From Actinomycetales bacterium (GTDB taxonomy: Bacteria > Actinomycetota > Actinomycetes > Actinomycetales > Cellulomonadaceae), in NCBI GenBank assembly GCA_012514545.1, contig JAAZAC010000148.1:1-8082 (forward strand): 8,082 nt of DNA. Reading direction: 5' to 3'. Positions within the stretch are counted from its first letter, which is position 1, and each line of letters starts with the position of its first letter. A program made the position numbers and the translations under genes. This document shows positions 1 through 7,218 of the stretch, piece by piece. The notes under the pieces are model-generated. The model ran no database searches. It had not been told where the DNA came from and saw only the letters and a program-made list of their open reading frames with translations.

Positions 1-1151
1 CCCCACCGGCCGAGACCACCACCCTGACCGTCTGGGTCATGGGTGACTCCGGCGCCCGCCTCGAGGAGGCCCTCGCGCCGTTCACGGACGAGACCGGCAT
101 CGAGGTGGACGTCCAGGCCATCCCCTGGGACAACGTCAACGACCGGCTGACCACCGCCGTCGCCTCCGGCGAGGGCCCGGACGTCACGCAGATCGGCCTG
201 TCCCACCTCGCCGCGTTCCTCGAGGCCGGCGTGCTCGAGGACCTCAGCGGCCACCTCGCCGACCACCCGAACCTCGACCCGGCGAACTTCCCGAGCGCCG
301 TCGCCGACCTCAACCCCGACGGCGGGCTGTTCTCCGTGCCGTGGATCAGCGACACCCGCGTGCTCTTCTACCGCTCCGACATCCTCGCCGAGGCGGGGAT
401 CGACGAGCCGCCGGCCACGTGGGAGGAGCTGCGGGAGGCGGCGCGCACCCTCGCCGCGCGCGGCGACGGCCAGTACGGCTACTACATCCCGCAGTGGGAC
501 GCGCCGCTGCCCGTCGCCTACACGTGGCAGACCGGCACGGACGTCATCGCCGACGACGGCTCGATCCAGCTCGACACCCCGGGCTTCCGCGAGGCCGTCG
601 ACCACTACCTCGGCTTCTACGAGGACGGCTCGGTGCCGACCGCGGGCGACTTCGACCAGGCCGCGGGCTTCGTCTCCGGGACCGCGCCGATGCTCGTCTC
701 CGGCCCGTACCTCGCCGCGGCGATCCGCGAGCAGGCGCCCGACCTCGAGGGCGCGTGGGGCGTGACCACCGTCCCCACGAACAAGACCGGCACCTCGCTC
801 TTCGCCGGCTCCAACCTCGGTGTCTGGAAGGGCACGGAGAACCTCGACGCCGCGCTGCAGCTCCTGGACTTCCTCACCGACCCGGCCACCCAGGTCGCGT
901 GGTACCAGGCCACCGGTGAGCTCCCGGCCGTCACGGCGGCGTTCGACGACCCGGCCCTCGCCGACGACCCCCTCGTCGCGGTCTACGCCGAGCAGCTGCA
1001 GGACTCCAAGCCGCTGCCCGTCAGCACCGCGTGGGACGAGGCGAACCAGGCCCTCCTCCAGGCGCTCAACGCCATCGCGCTGACCGGCGCCGACGAGGAG
1101 CAGACCCTGGCCGGCCTGTTCGCCACGATCGAGGAGATCAACGCACGATGA
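1..1151 (+). CDS. CUT1-type ABC sugar-binding protein, 5'-truncated by window edge
   Basis: Extracellular solute-binding protein (family 1, MalE/CebE-like) that would capture an oligosaccharide and deliver it to the two permeases encoded next. The reading frame is open from base 3, giving residues PPAETTTLTVWVMGDS, so the ATG at 39 is internal and the real start, signal peptide and lipobox cysteine lie off the left edge; probably only a few tens of residues are missing. About 382 residues are visible. Family signs are the first beta strand TLTVWVMGDSGARLEEAL, the segment GEGPDVTQIGLSHLAAFLEAGVLEDL, the hinge-type stretch LFSVPWISDTRVLFYRSDIL followed by PPATWEELREAARTL, and the late AALQLLDFLTDPATQVAWYQATGELPA. 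The stop overlaps the next start by 4 bases (ATGA), so the two are translationally coupled. The ligand cannot be read from sequence; the downstream GH5 and GH3 genes suggest a beta-glucooligosaccharide. Confidence 0.93.
   Translation, partial: PPAETTTLTVWVMGDSGARLEEALAPFTDETGIEVDVQAIPWDNVNDRLTTAVASGEGPDVTQIGLSHLAAFLEAGVLEDLSGHLADHPNLDPANFPSAVADLNPDGGLFSVPWISDTRVLFYRSDILAEAGIDEPPATWEELREAARTLAARGDGQYGYYIPQWDAPLPVAYTWQTGTDVIADDGSIQLDTPGFREAVDHYLGFYEDGSVPTAGDFDQAAGFVSGTAPMLVSGPYLAAAIREQAPDLEGAWGVTTVPTNKTGTSLFAGSNLGVWKGTENLDAALQLLDFLTDPATQVAWYQATGELPAVTAAFDDPALADDPLVAVYAEQLQDSKPLPVSTAWDEANQALLQALNAIALTGADEEQTLAGLFATIEEINAR
1131..1136 (+). promoter_or_regulatory. Shine-Dalgarno GAGGAG for permease 1
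   Basis: GAGGAG lies inside the last codons of the binding-protein gene, 11 bases before the ATG at 1148. The spacing is a little long but usable. It is the main argument for the upstream start of the permease gene rather than the internal ATG at 1226, which has only a vague G-rich stretch before it. Confidence 0.5.
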
Positions 1152-2170
1152 CGCACGACGGCGGTGCCGGCGGGTCGCGGCTCGGCGGCACCGCCGTGCT
1201 CGTCGGGGCGCGGGACGATGCCCCGATGAGCGACCGTTCGAGGCGGAGCGCCCGCCGCCGCGCCCCCGGGTCGGCCCCGGCCCGGGGGCCGGGGCGGCGG
1301 CGGGCCTCCGTCGTTCCGTACGCCTTCATCGCGCCCGCGCTGATCCTGCTGACGATGTTCGGCCTCCTGCCGATCCTCGTCGCGGCCGGGGTGAGCCTGA
1401 CCGACCTGGACATCGGCGGCCTGGGCAACCCCGAGACGATCCGGTTCATCGGCCTGGCCAACTACGAGCGGCTGTTCGCCGACCCCGAGTTCTGGCAGGC
1501 GCTGCGCACGACCGGCTTCTTCGTCGTCGTCGGCGTGCCGGTGATCATCGCCGTGTCGCTGGCGATCGCGGTGGCGCTCAACACCTCGCAGTCGCGGTTC
1601 TTCCGCGCGCTGCGCGCCTTCTACTTCCTGCCCGCGATCACGGCGATCGTCGCGGTCGCGCTCATCTGGGGCTACCTGTACAACAGCCAGTTCGGGCTGC
1701 TCAACCAGCTGCTCGCCCAGGTCGGCCTGGGGCCGGTCGGCTGGCTCTCCGACCCGACGACGGCGCGGCTGTCCGTGGCGCTCGTCGCCGTCTGGCGGGC
1801 CACCGGGCTCAACACGATCATCTTCCTCGCCGCGCTGCAGTCGGTGCCGAAGGAGTACCACGAGGCCGCGGCGCTCGACGGCGCCGGGCGGTGGACGACG
1901 TTCTGGCGCGTCACGTTCCCGCTGCTGCGCTTCGCGCTGTTCTTCGTCACGGTGACGACGCTCATCGGCTGGCTGCAGTTCTTCGACGAGCCCTACGTGC
2001 TCACGCGCGGCGGCCCGGTGGGCGCGACGACGTCGATGTCGCTGTTCATCTTCCAGAAGGGCTTCAGCCTCAACCAGTTCGGCTACGCGAGCGCCGGCTC
2101 GCTCGTCCTGTTCGCGATCATCGCCGTCGTCACGGCGATCCAGCTGCGCATGCGGAGCACCGATGACTGA
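1148..2170 (+). CDS. CUT1 ABC sugar transporter permease, MalF/CebF type
   Basis: Inner-membrane permease subunit of the sugar ABC importer whose binding protein is encoded just upstream. From the ATG at 1148 it is 340 residues. The N-terminus is cytoplasmic and rich in Arg, then about six hydrophobic segments follow near residues 58-82, 124-144, 157-178, 207-232, 262-279 and 315-332. The permease EAA loop, which contacts the ATPase, is clear at about 239-262 (EAAALDGAGRWTTFWRVTFP). The start is uncertain. ATG 1148 overlaps the upstream stop and has GAGGAG before it, but ATG 1226 (MSDRSRRSARRR) gives 314 residues, nearer the usual 290-320 of actinobacterial MalF-like permeases, and residues 1-26 look like low-information sequence. 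The stop overlaps the next gene by 8 bases. The cognate ATPase is not in the window; actinobacterial CUT1 systems often share one encoded elsewhere (MsiK), which is inference here. Confidence 0.93.
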   Translation: MTHDGGAGGSRLGGTAVLVGARDDAPMSDRSRRSARRRAPGSAPARGPGRRRASVVPYAFIAPALILLTMFGLLPILVAAGVSLTDLDIGGLGNPETIRFIGLANYERLFADPEFWQALRTTGFFVVVGVPVIIAVSLAIAVALNTSQSRFFRALRAFYFLPAITAIVAVALIWGYLYNSQFGLLNQLLAQVGLGPVGWLSDPTTARLSVALVAVWRATGLNTIIFLAALQSVPKEYHEAAALDGAGRWTTFWRVTFPLLRFALFFVTVTTLIGWLQFFDEPYVLTRGGPVGATTSMSLFIFQKGFSLNQFGYASAGSLVLFAIIAVVTAIQLRMRSTDD

Positions 2171-2987
2171 CCGCCGCCGCCGCCCGATCGTCGTCGCCGT
2201 GGGCGCTCTCCTCACGGTGGGCGCGCTCGCGACCTCGTTCCCGTTCGTGTGGATGGTCACGAGCTCGCTCAAGCCGCCGAGCGAGGCGCTCGCCGTGCCG
2301 CCCACGCTGCTGCCGCGCTCGCCGTCGCTCGACGCGTACGCCCGGCTGTTCACCGAGCTCGACTTCGGTCGCTACCTGGTCAACACGATCGTCGTCGTGC
2401 TCATCGGGGGCGTCGGGCTCCTCGCGATGGCGATGGCGGGCTACGGGTTCGCCAAGTACCGCTTCCGCGGCCGCGGGGTCCTCTTCCTGCTCGTCCTCAT
2501 GACGCTGATGATCCCCGTGCAGGTCACGATGATCCCGACCTACCTCATCCTCAACGAGCTGCACCTGACGAACACGCTCGTCGGGGTCGCGGCGCCCACG
2601 CTGGTGAGCGCCTTCGGGATCTTCCTGTTCCGGCAGTTCATGGCGACGATCCCCGACGAGCTGCTCGAGGCCGCCCGCCTCGACGGCGCCGGGGAGCTGC
2701 GCACGTTCTGGCGGATCGTGCTGCCGCTGTCCAAGCCGATCCTCGCCGTGCAGGCGGTGCTGACGTTCATCGCCGGCTGGAACAGCTTCCTGTGGCCGCT
2801 GATCATCGCGACGGATCAGGACAAGTACACCCTCGCCGTCGGGCTGTCCCTGCTCAACCAGCAGATCACCGTGAACCCGACCCTGCAGATGGCCGGGTCG
2901 TCCCTCATGGTCGTCCCGATCATCGTCGTCTTCGTCTGCTTCCAGCGGTACATCGTGCAGGGCTTCACGATGTCCGGCCTCAAGTAG
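2163..2987 (+). CDS. CUT1 ABC sugar transporter permease, MalG/CebG type
   Basis: Second membrane permease of the importer; pairs with the MalF-like subunit to form the translocation channel. It is 274 residues, a normal length for the family. The start ATG at 2163 sits within the last codons of the preceding gene (8-base overlap) with GGAG at 2154-2157, five bases upstream, so the start is well supported. Hydrophobic segments lie near residues 9-32, 70-92, 105-130, 136-158, 190-215 and 245-262. The EAA loop is at about 169-191 (EAARLDGAGELRTFWRIVLP), and the C-terminus QRYIVQGFTMSGLK has the short tail typical of MalG-type subunits. The gene ends 51 bases before the GH5 gene with no obvious terminator between them, so the hydrolases are probably on the same transcript. 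Confidence 0.95.
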   Translation: MTDRRRRPIVVAVGALLTVGALATSFPFVWMVTSSLKPPSEALAVPPTLLPRSPSLDAYARLFTELDFGRYLVNTIVVVLIGGVGLLAMAMAGYGFAKYRFRGRGVLFLLVLMTLMIPVQVTMIPTYLILNELHLTNTLVGVAAPTLVSAFGIFLFRQFMATIPDELLEAARLDGAGELRTFWRIVLPLSKPILAVQAVLTFIAGWNSFLWPLIIATDQDKYTLAVGLSLLNQQITVNPTLQMAGSSLMVVPIIVVFVCFQRYIVQGFTMSGLK

Positions 2988-3038
2988 CCCACCCGTCCGA
3001 CCACCCGCCCCACCCGACCGACCCCGCCGGAGACCCTC
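2988..3038 (+). other. C-rich intergenic spacer with GH5 ribosome binding site
   Basis: The only real gap inside the operon, 51 bases. The first 40 bases are strikingly C-rich, with CCACCCG occurring three times (2989-2995, 3001-3007, 3010-3016). The spacer ends in GGAGA at 3029-3033, five bases before the GTG start at 3039, a good Shine-Dalgarno. No hairpin followed by T-rich sequence and no promoter-like hexamers were seen, so transcription most likely continues through it. Confidence 0.6.
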
Positions 3039-4652
3039 GTGCACCACCCCGCCCCCTCGCCCGTCACCACCGGCCCGTCGCCGGCGCCCGGGTTCGTCCG
3101 CGCCGAGCGCGGCCGGATCGTCGGGCCCGACGGCGAGCCCCTGCTCCTGCGCGGCGTGGGCCTGGGCAACTGGCTGCTGCCCGAGGGCTACATGTGGGGC
3201 TTCGGGGAGCGCGCGGCGTCGCCCCGGCAGATCGAGGCGGTCGTCGCGGCGCTCGTCGGCGAGGAGGACGCGGCCGCGTTCTGGCGCCGGTTCCGGGACG
3301 TGTTCGTCACGGCCGACGACGTCGCCGCCATCGCGGCGTGGGGGTTCGACCACGTCCGCCTGCCGATCAACTGGCGCGTGCTCGCGCGGCCCGACGGCGC
3401 GTGGCGGGAGGACGGGTTCGCGCTCGTCGACCGCCTGGTCGGCTGGTGCCGCGACGCCGGCCTGCGCGTGCTGCTCGACCTGCACGGCGCGCCCGGCGGG
3501 CAGACGGGCACCAACATCGACGACTCGAGCGGGCGGCCCGAGCTGTTCATGGACGCCCGCAACCAGGACCTCACCGTCGCGCTGTGGACGGAGCTCGCGC
3601 GGCGGCACGCCGGCGACCCCACGGTCCTCGGCTACGACCTGCTCAACGAGCCGCTGCCGAACGAGTGGCAGCACGTCTACGCGGACGACCTCGTGGTCCT
3701 GTACCGGCGCCTCACCGCGGCGATCCGCGCCGTCGACCCGGACCATCTGATCATGTACGAGGGCACGCACTGGGCCACCGGCTGGGACGTCTTCACCGAG
3801 GTCTGGGACCCGAACTCCGTGCTCCAGTTCCACAAGTACTGGTCGCCCGCGGACCTGCCGAGCATCCGCCGGTTCCTCGAGACGGGCGCGCGCCTCGGTC
3901 TGCCGGTCTACATGGGCGAGGGCGGGGAGAACGTGCCCGAGTGGCTGGTCGCCGCGCACCAGCTCTACGAGGACCACGGCATCGGCTGGAACCTGTGGAC
4001 CTGGAAGAAGGTCGAGACCGCGACCTCGCCGCTGTCGGTCGACGCGCCCGAGGGCTGGGCCGACGTCGTCGCCTTCGCGAACGGCACCGGTCCGCGCCCG
4101 CCGCGCGAGCGGGCCCGCCGCATCCTCGACGACCTCCTGGCGAACATGCCCGCGGACCGCTGCACGCGGCGGCCCGAGGTGGTCGCGGCCGTCTTCCGCC
4201 GCGCCCCCGTGACCCTGCCCGCGTACGGCTACACGTTCCGCGGGGCCGGGACCTCGTTCGGCACGACGGCGGACGCGCCCCTGCCGGGCGTGCGCGGCGA
4301 CGAGCCCGTGGCGCTGCGCCGGCGCGACGGCGGGCCCGTCCCGGACTTCTCGCACCCCCGCCCGGGCGGCGCCGAGGGCGACGTCGTCGCCGACCTCGCC
4401 CCGGGCGACTGGCTCGCGTTCGAGGCCGAGGTGGGCCCGGGCGACTGGCGGGTCGAGGTGCTCGGCTCGTCGACGGAGCCCCCGCGGCTGACCGTGGCCG
4501 GCCGGGCCGTGCCGCTGGCGGCGGCCGGCGCCGAGGGGCCCGACGCCGTCTGGCGCGGCGAGCTGACCCGGTCCGAGGGCGGGCGCGTCGGCCTGCGCGT
4601 CGCCGCGGGCGCGGCCCCGCTGACCCTGCGCGCGGTCCGGGTGGCGGCATGA
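3039..4652 (+). CDS. Intracellular GH5 glycoside hydrolase with C-terminal beta-sandwich module
   Basis: Retaining glycoside hydrolase of family 5 (cellulase/exo-beta-glucanase superfamily), predicted to cut a beta-glucan-derived oligosaccharide. It is 537 residues from a GTG start with GGAGA five bases upstream. The TIM-barrel runs from about 20 to 370. Visible landmarks are RGVGLGNWLLPEGYM (38-52), HVRLPINW (105-112), LLDLHGAPGGQTG (145-157, barrel His 149), GYDLLNEP (198-205, acid/base Glu204), FHKYW (264-268), YMGEGGEN (291-298, nucleophile Glu294) and WNLWTWKK (317-324). Residues about 395-537 form a separate part, where DLAPGDWLAFEAEVGPGDWRVEV (452-474) resembles the core of CBM6/CBM35-like sandwiches. 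There is no signal peptide or lipobox: the N-terminus is short and Pro-rich. With the transporter genes before it and a GH3 gene overlapping by 4 bases (ATGA), a cytoplasmic role on imported substrate is inferred. Exact subfamily and substrate are not determined; beta-1,3-, 1,4- or 1,6-glucosidic linkages are all possible. Confidence 0.88.
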   Translation: MHHPAPSPVTTGPSPAPGFVRAERGRIVGPDGEPLLLRGVGLGNWLLPEGYMWGFGERAASPRQIEAVVAALVGEEDAAAFWRRFRDVFVTADDVAAIAAWGFDHVRLPINWRVLARPDGAWREDGFALVDRLVGWCRDAGLRVLLDLHGAPGGQTGTNIDDSSGRPELFMDARNQDLTVALWTELARRHAGDPTVLGYDLLNEPLPNEWQHVYADDLVVLYRRLTAAIRAVDPDHLIMYEGTHWATGWDVFTEVWDPNSVLQFHKYWSPADLPSIRRFLETGARLGLPVYMGEGGENVPEWLVAAHQLYEDHGIGWNLWTWKKVETATSPLSVDAPEGWADVVAFANGTGPRPPRERARRILDDLLANMPADRCTRRPEVVAAVFRRAPVTLPAYGYTFRGAGTSFGTTADAPLPGVRGDEPVALRRRDGGPVPDFSHPRPGGAEGDVVADLAPGDWLAFEAEVGPGDWRVEVLGSSTEPPRLTVAGRAVPLAAAGAEGPDAVWRGELTRSEGGRVGLRVAAGAAPLTLRAVRVAA

Positions 4653-6997
4653 CCGGCACCACGGCCGCCCCGGCGTACCTCGACACCCACCGGACGGTCG
4701 ACGAGCGCGTGGCCGACCTGCTCGGCCGGATGACCCTGGCCGAGAAGGTCGGCCAGATGCTCCAGCTCGACGCGCAGGAGGGCGTCCGGTACGCGATCGA
4801 GGACCTGCACGCGGGCTCGCTCGTGCACACGTCGCCCGACGACGTCGCGCTCGTGCACGCGCTCGTCGAGCGCTCCCGCCTGCGCATCCCCGTCCTCGTC
4901 GCCGAGGACTGCATCCACGGGCACGCGTTCTGGCCGGGCGCGACGGTCTTCCCGACCCAGCTCGCCATGGCCGCGACGTGGGACCCCGGCCTGGTCGAGC
5001 GCGTGGCGCGCGTGACCGCCGTCGAGGCCGCCGCGACCGGCGTGCACTGGACGTTCTCGCCCGTGCTCTGCGTGGCGCGCGACCTGCGCTGGGGACGGGT
5101 CGACGAGACGTTCGGCGAGGACCCGTACCTCGTCGGCGAGCTCGGCGCGGCGATGGTGCGCGGCTACCAGGGCGACGGCCTCGCCGACCCGACGGCGGTC
5201 CTCGCCACCGCGAAGCACTTCGCCGGCTACTCCGAGACGCAGGGCGGGCGGGACGCGAGCGAGGCCGACATCTCGCGGCGCAAGCTGCGGTCCTGGTTCC
5301 TGCCGCCGTTCGAGCGCGCCGCCGCCGAGGGCTGCGGGACCTTCATGCTCGGCTACCAGTCGATGGACGGCGTGCCCATCACGGTGAACGGCTGGCTGCT
5401 CGACGAGGTGCTGCGCGGCGAGTGGGGCTACCCCGGGGCCCTCGTCACCGACTGGGACAACGTCGGGCGCATGGTCTGGGAGCAGCGCGTCTTCACCGAC
5501 CACACGGCCGCCGCGGCCGCCGCGATCCGGGCGGGGAACGACGTCGTCATGACGACGCCGGAGTTCTTCGAGGGCGCCCAGCGCGCGGTCGCCGCGGGGC
5601 TCGTGGACGAGCGGGCGATCGACGCCGCCGTGGCGAGGGTCCTCGCGCTGAAGGTCCGGATGGGCCTGTTCGAGGACCCGCGCCGGCCCGACGCCGCGCG
5701 GCAGCGGGTCGTCGTGGGCGCGCCGGAGCACGCCGCGCTCAACCTCGAGGTCGCCCGGCGGTCCCTCGTGCTGCTCGCCAACGACGGGACGCTGCCGCTC
5801 GCGGGCGGCTGCGCGCGGTCCGACGACGGCCGCGCGGCCGCGCCGGACCCGGCCCCGCGGCGGATCGCCGTCGTCGGGCCGAACGCGGACGACCCGCACG
5901 CGACGCTCGGCGACTGGGCGGGCGCGTCGGGGCAGGTGCGCTGGCTCGTGCCGGACGGGCACCCGCGCCACCTCGTCGAGACCGTCCTCGACGGCCTGCG
6001 CGCCGTGGCCCCGGCCGGCTGGGAGGTCGTGCACGCGCGCGGCGCGGACATCCTCGCGGGCACGGAGCTCGACGACGACGCCGACGACGACGCCGACGAC
6101 CTGCTGCCCGACGGCCAGCCGCGCCCGCGGGTGGCCGTGCCCGCCGAGCCCGACCCGGTGCTCCTCGACGAGGCGGTCGCGGCGGCGCGCGCCGCGGACT
6201 GGGTGGTCGCCGTCGTCGGGGACCGCATCGAGCTCGTGGGGGAGGGCCGCTCGACGGCGACGCTCGAGCTCGTCGGCGCGCAGACCGCGCTCCTCGACGC
6301 GCTGGCGGCCACGGGCACGCCGATGGTCGTCGTGGTCGTCGCGTCGAAGCCGCTCGTGCTGCCGCCGTCGGCGCTCGGCGCCGCGGCCGTCGTGTGGGCG
6401 GGCAACCCCGGCATGCGCGGCGGCCGCGCGGTGGCGGAGCTGCTGCTCGGGCTGGTCGAGCCGAGCGGGCGGCTGCCGATCTCGTTCGCGGCGCACGCCG
6501 GCCAGCAGCCGGTCTACTACAACCAGGTCCGCGGCCAGCACGGCACCCGCTACGCGGACCTGACCCAGCGCCCGGTCTTCGCGTTCGGCGAGGGCCTGTC
6601 GTACACGACCGTCGAGTACGCCGACCTGCGCGTGCACACCCCGGTCGTGGGCCGCGCCGACGTCGTCCGCGCGACCGTGACGGTGCGCAACACCGGGCGG
6701 CGGCCCGCGCTCGAGACGGTGCAGGCGTACGTCGCCGACGTCGTGACGTCCGTGACGTGGGCCGAGCAGGAGCTCAAGGCCTACCGCCAGGTGCCCGTGC
6801 CGCCCGGGCGGGCCGTGGACGTCGACCTCGAGGTCCCCGCGGCCGCGTGCTCGATCGTCGACGCCGACGGCCGGCGGGTGGTCGAGCCCGGCGAGTTCGA
6901 GCTGCGGGTCGGCCCGTCCTCGCGTCCCGAGGCGCTCCTGCGCGCCTGTTTCGTCGTCGCCGACGACGCCGCCGGGCCGGCCGCGCGCACCGCCTGA
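4649..6997 (+). CDS. GH3 beta-glucosidase-like hydrolase (BglX-type architecture), cytoplasmic
   Basis: Retaining glycoside hydrolase of family 3, expected to release terminal beta-linked sugars (most likely glucose) from imported oligosaccharides. It is 782 residues. The start ATG at 4649 overlaps the GH5 stop by 4 bases; no strong Shine-Dalgarno is present, so translation probably depends on coupling. Domains in order: (beta/alpha)8-type domain about 14-345, with the substrate-binding motif LATAKHFAGYSETQGGRD (185-202) and nucleophile Asp268 in LVTDWDNV (265-272); alpha/beta sandwich about 365-615, with candidate acid/base Glu532 in VGEGRS (530-535), then SKPLVL and WAGNPGMRGGRAVAELLLG; fibronectin-III-like domain about 655-768 (VTVRNTGRRPALETVQAYV). 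The motif YNQVRGQHGTRY followed by FAFGEGLSYT fits this type. No signal peptide is visible. An acidic insert at 474-484 is noted separately. Other GH3 activities (xylosidase, glucan glucohydrolase) cannot be excluded. The same frame stays open by chance back to 2249; that part is not coding. Confidence 0.93.
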   Translation: MTGTTAAPAYLDTHRTVDERVADLLGRMTLAEKVGQMLQLDAQEGVRYAIEDLHAGSLVHTSPDDVALVHALVERSRLRIPVLVAEDCIHGHAFWPGATVFPTQLAMAATWDPGLVERVARVTAVEAAATGVHWTFSPVLCVARDLRWGRVDETFGEDPYLVGELGAAMVRGYQGDGLADPTAVLATAKHFAGYSETQGGRDASEADISRRKLRSWFLPPFERAAAEGCGTFMLGYQSMDGVPITVNGWLLDEVLRGEWGYPGALVTDWDNVGRMVWEQRVFTDHTAAAAAAIRAGNDVVMTTPEFFEGAQRAVAAGLVDERAIDAAVARVLALKVRMGLFEDPRRPDAARQRVVVGAPEHAALNLEVARRSLVLLANDGTLPLAGGCARSDDGRAAAPDPAPRRIAVVGPNADDPHATLGDWAGASGQVRWLVPDGHPRHLVETVLDGLRAVAPAGWEVVHARGADILAGTELDDDADDDADDLLPDGQPRPRVAVPAEPDPVLLDEAVAAARAADWVVAVVGDRIELVGEGRSTATLELVGAQTALLDALAATGTPMVVVVVASKPLVLPPSALGAAAVVWAGNPGMRGGRAVAELLLGLVEPSGRLPISFAAHAGQQPVYYNQVRGQHGTRYADLTQRPVFAFGEGLSYTTVEYADLRVHTPVVGRADVVRATVTVRNTGRRPALETVQAYVADVVTSVTWAEQELKAYRQVPVPPGRAVDVDLEVPAAACSIVDADGRRVVEPGEFELRVGPSSRPEALLRACFVVADDAAGPAARTA
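6071..6100 (+). repeat. 12-bp micro-repeat inside GH3 gene encoding an Asp-rich insert
   Basis: The unit GACGACGACGCC is present twice in tandem followed by a half copy (GACGAC), encoding DDDADDDADD at residues 475-484 of the GH3 protein. It lies in the loop between the conserved blocks of the alpha/beta sandwich domain, where length variation is tolerated. It looks like local slippage expansion. Confidence 0.75.
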
Positions 6998-7022
6998 CCC
7001 GCCCGCCGGGCCACCGAGGCCG

Positions 7023-7056
7023 CCGGGCCCCCGCGCTTCGGGGAGCGGGGGCCCGG
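7023..7056 (+). terminator. Strong GC hairpin terminator of the GH operon
   Basis: The arms CCGGGCCCCCGC (7023-7034) and GCGGGGGCCCGG (7045-7056) are perfectly complementary over 12 bp around a 10-base loop, starting 25 bases after the GH3 stop. There is no T-tract after it, which is common for actinobacterial terminators. Position right after the last gene of the operon supports the call. Confidence 0.82.
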
Positions 7057-7062
7057 TCGCGC

Positions 7063-7084
7063 GCGCGCCGCGGTCCGGGCGCGC
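7063..7084 (+). terminator. Second GC hairpin, tandem with the first
   Basis: GCGCGCC (7063-7069) pairs perfectly with GGCGCGC (7078-7084) around an 8-base loop, beginning 6 bases after the first hairpin ends. It includes part of an alternating CG run (7058-7068). Two hairpins in close series suggest a back-up terminator, but the second could also just be GC-rich filler. Confidence 0.5.
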
Positions 7085-7086
7085 AG

Positions 7087-7155
7087 CCAGGCCAGTTGCC
7101 GTCGTCCGGCCAGGCCAGTTGCCGTCGTCCGGCCAGGCCAGTTGCCGTCGTCGGG
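7087..7155. repeat. Three tandem copies of a 23-bp intergenic repeat
   Basis: The unit starts CCAGGCCAGTTGCC and ends GTCGTCCGG. Copies lie at 7087-7109, 7110-7132 and 7133-7155. The first two are identical; the third differs only at 7153 (G for C). There are no spacers, so the array is a perfect head-to-tail minisatellite of 69 bp. It lies between the terminator hairpins and the ytfQ regulatory region. The unit has no strong internal dyad, which argues against a simple hairpin element or a classic dimeric-repressor operator. Confidence 0.95.
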
Positions 7156-7218
7156 CCGCTCGGTACCGCCCCGGCCGCACACGGTGGCGTCCACGGCAGG
7201 CCCCATGTGATGCCATCC

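Noticed and set aside
2130..4355. Antisense open frame of 741 codons opposite permease 2 and GH5
   Set aside because: Same shadow composition, no recognisable motif, and two well-supported genes on the other strand.
2249..4648. Open + strand frame continuous with the GH3 gene, which would make a 1582-residue fusion protein
   Set aside because: The upstream part is Arg/Ala/Pro-rich frame-shadow sequence overlapping the permease and GH5 genes, which have clear family motifs. GH3 similarity starts just after ATG 4649. The frame is open only because stop codons are rare at this GC content.
7087..7155. CRISPR array
   Set aside because: The three repeats are directly contiguous with no spacers between them.
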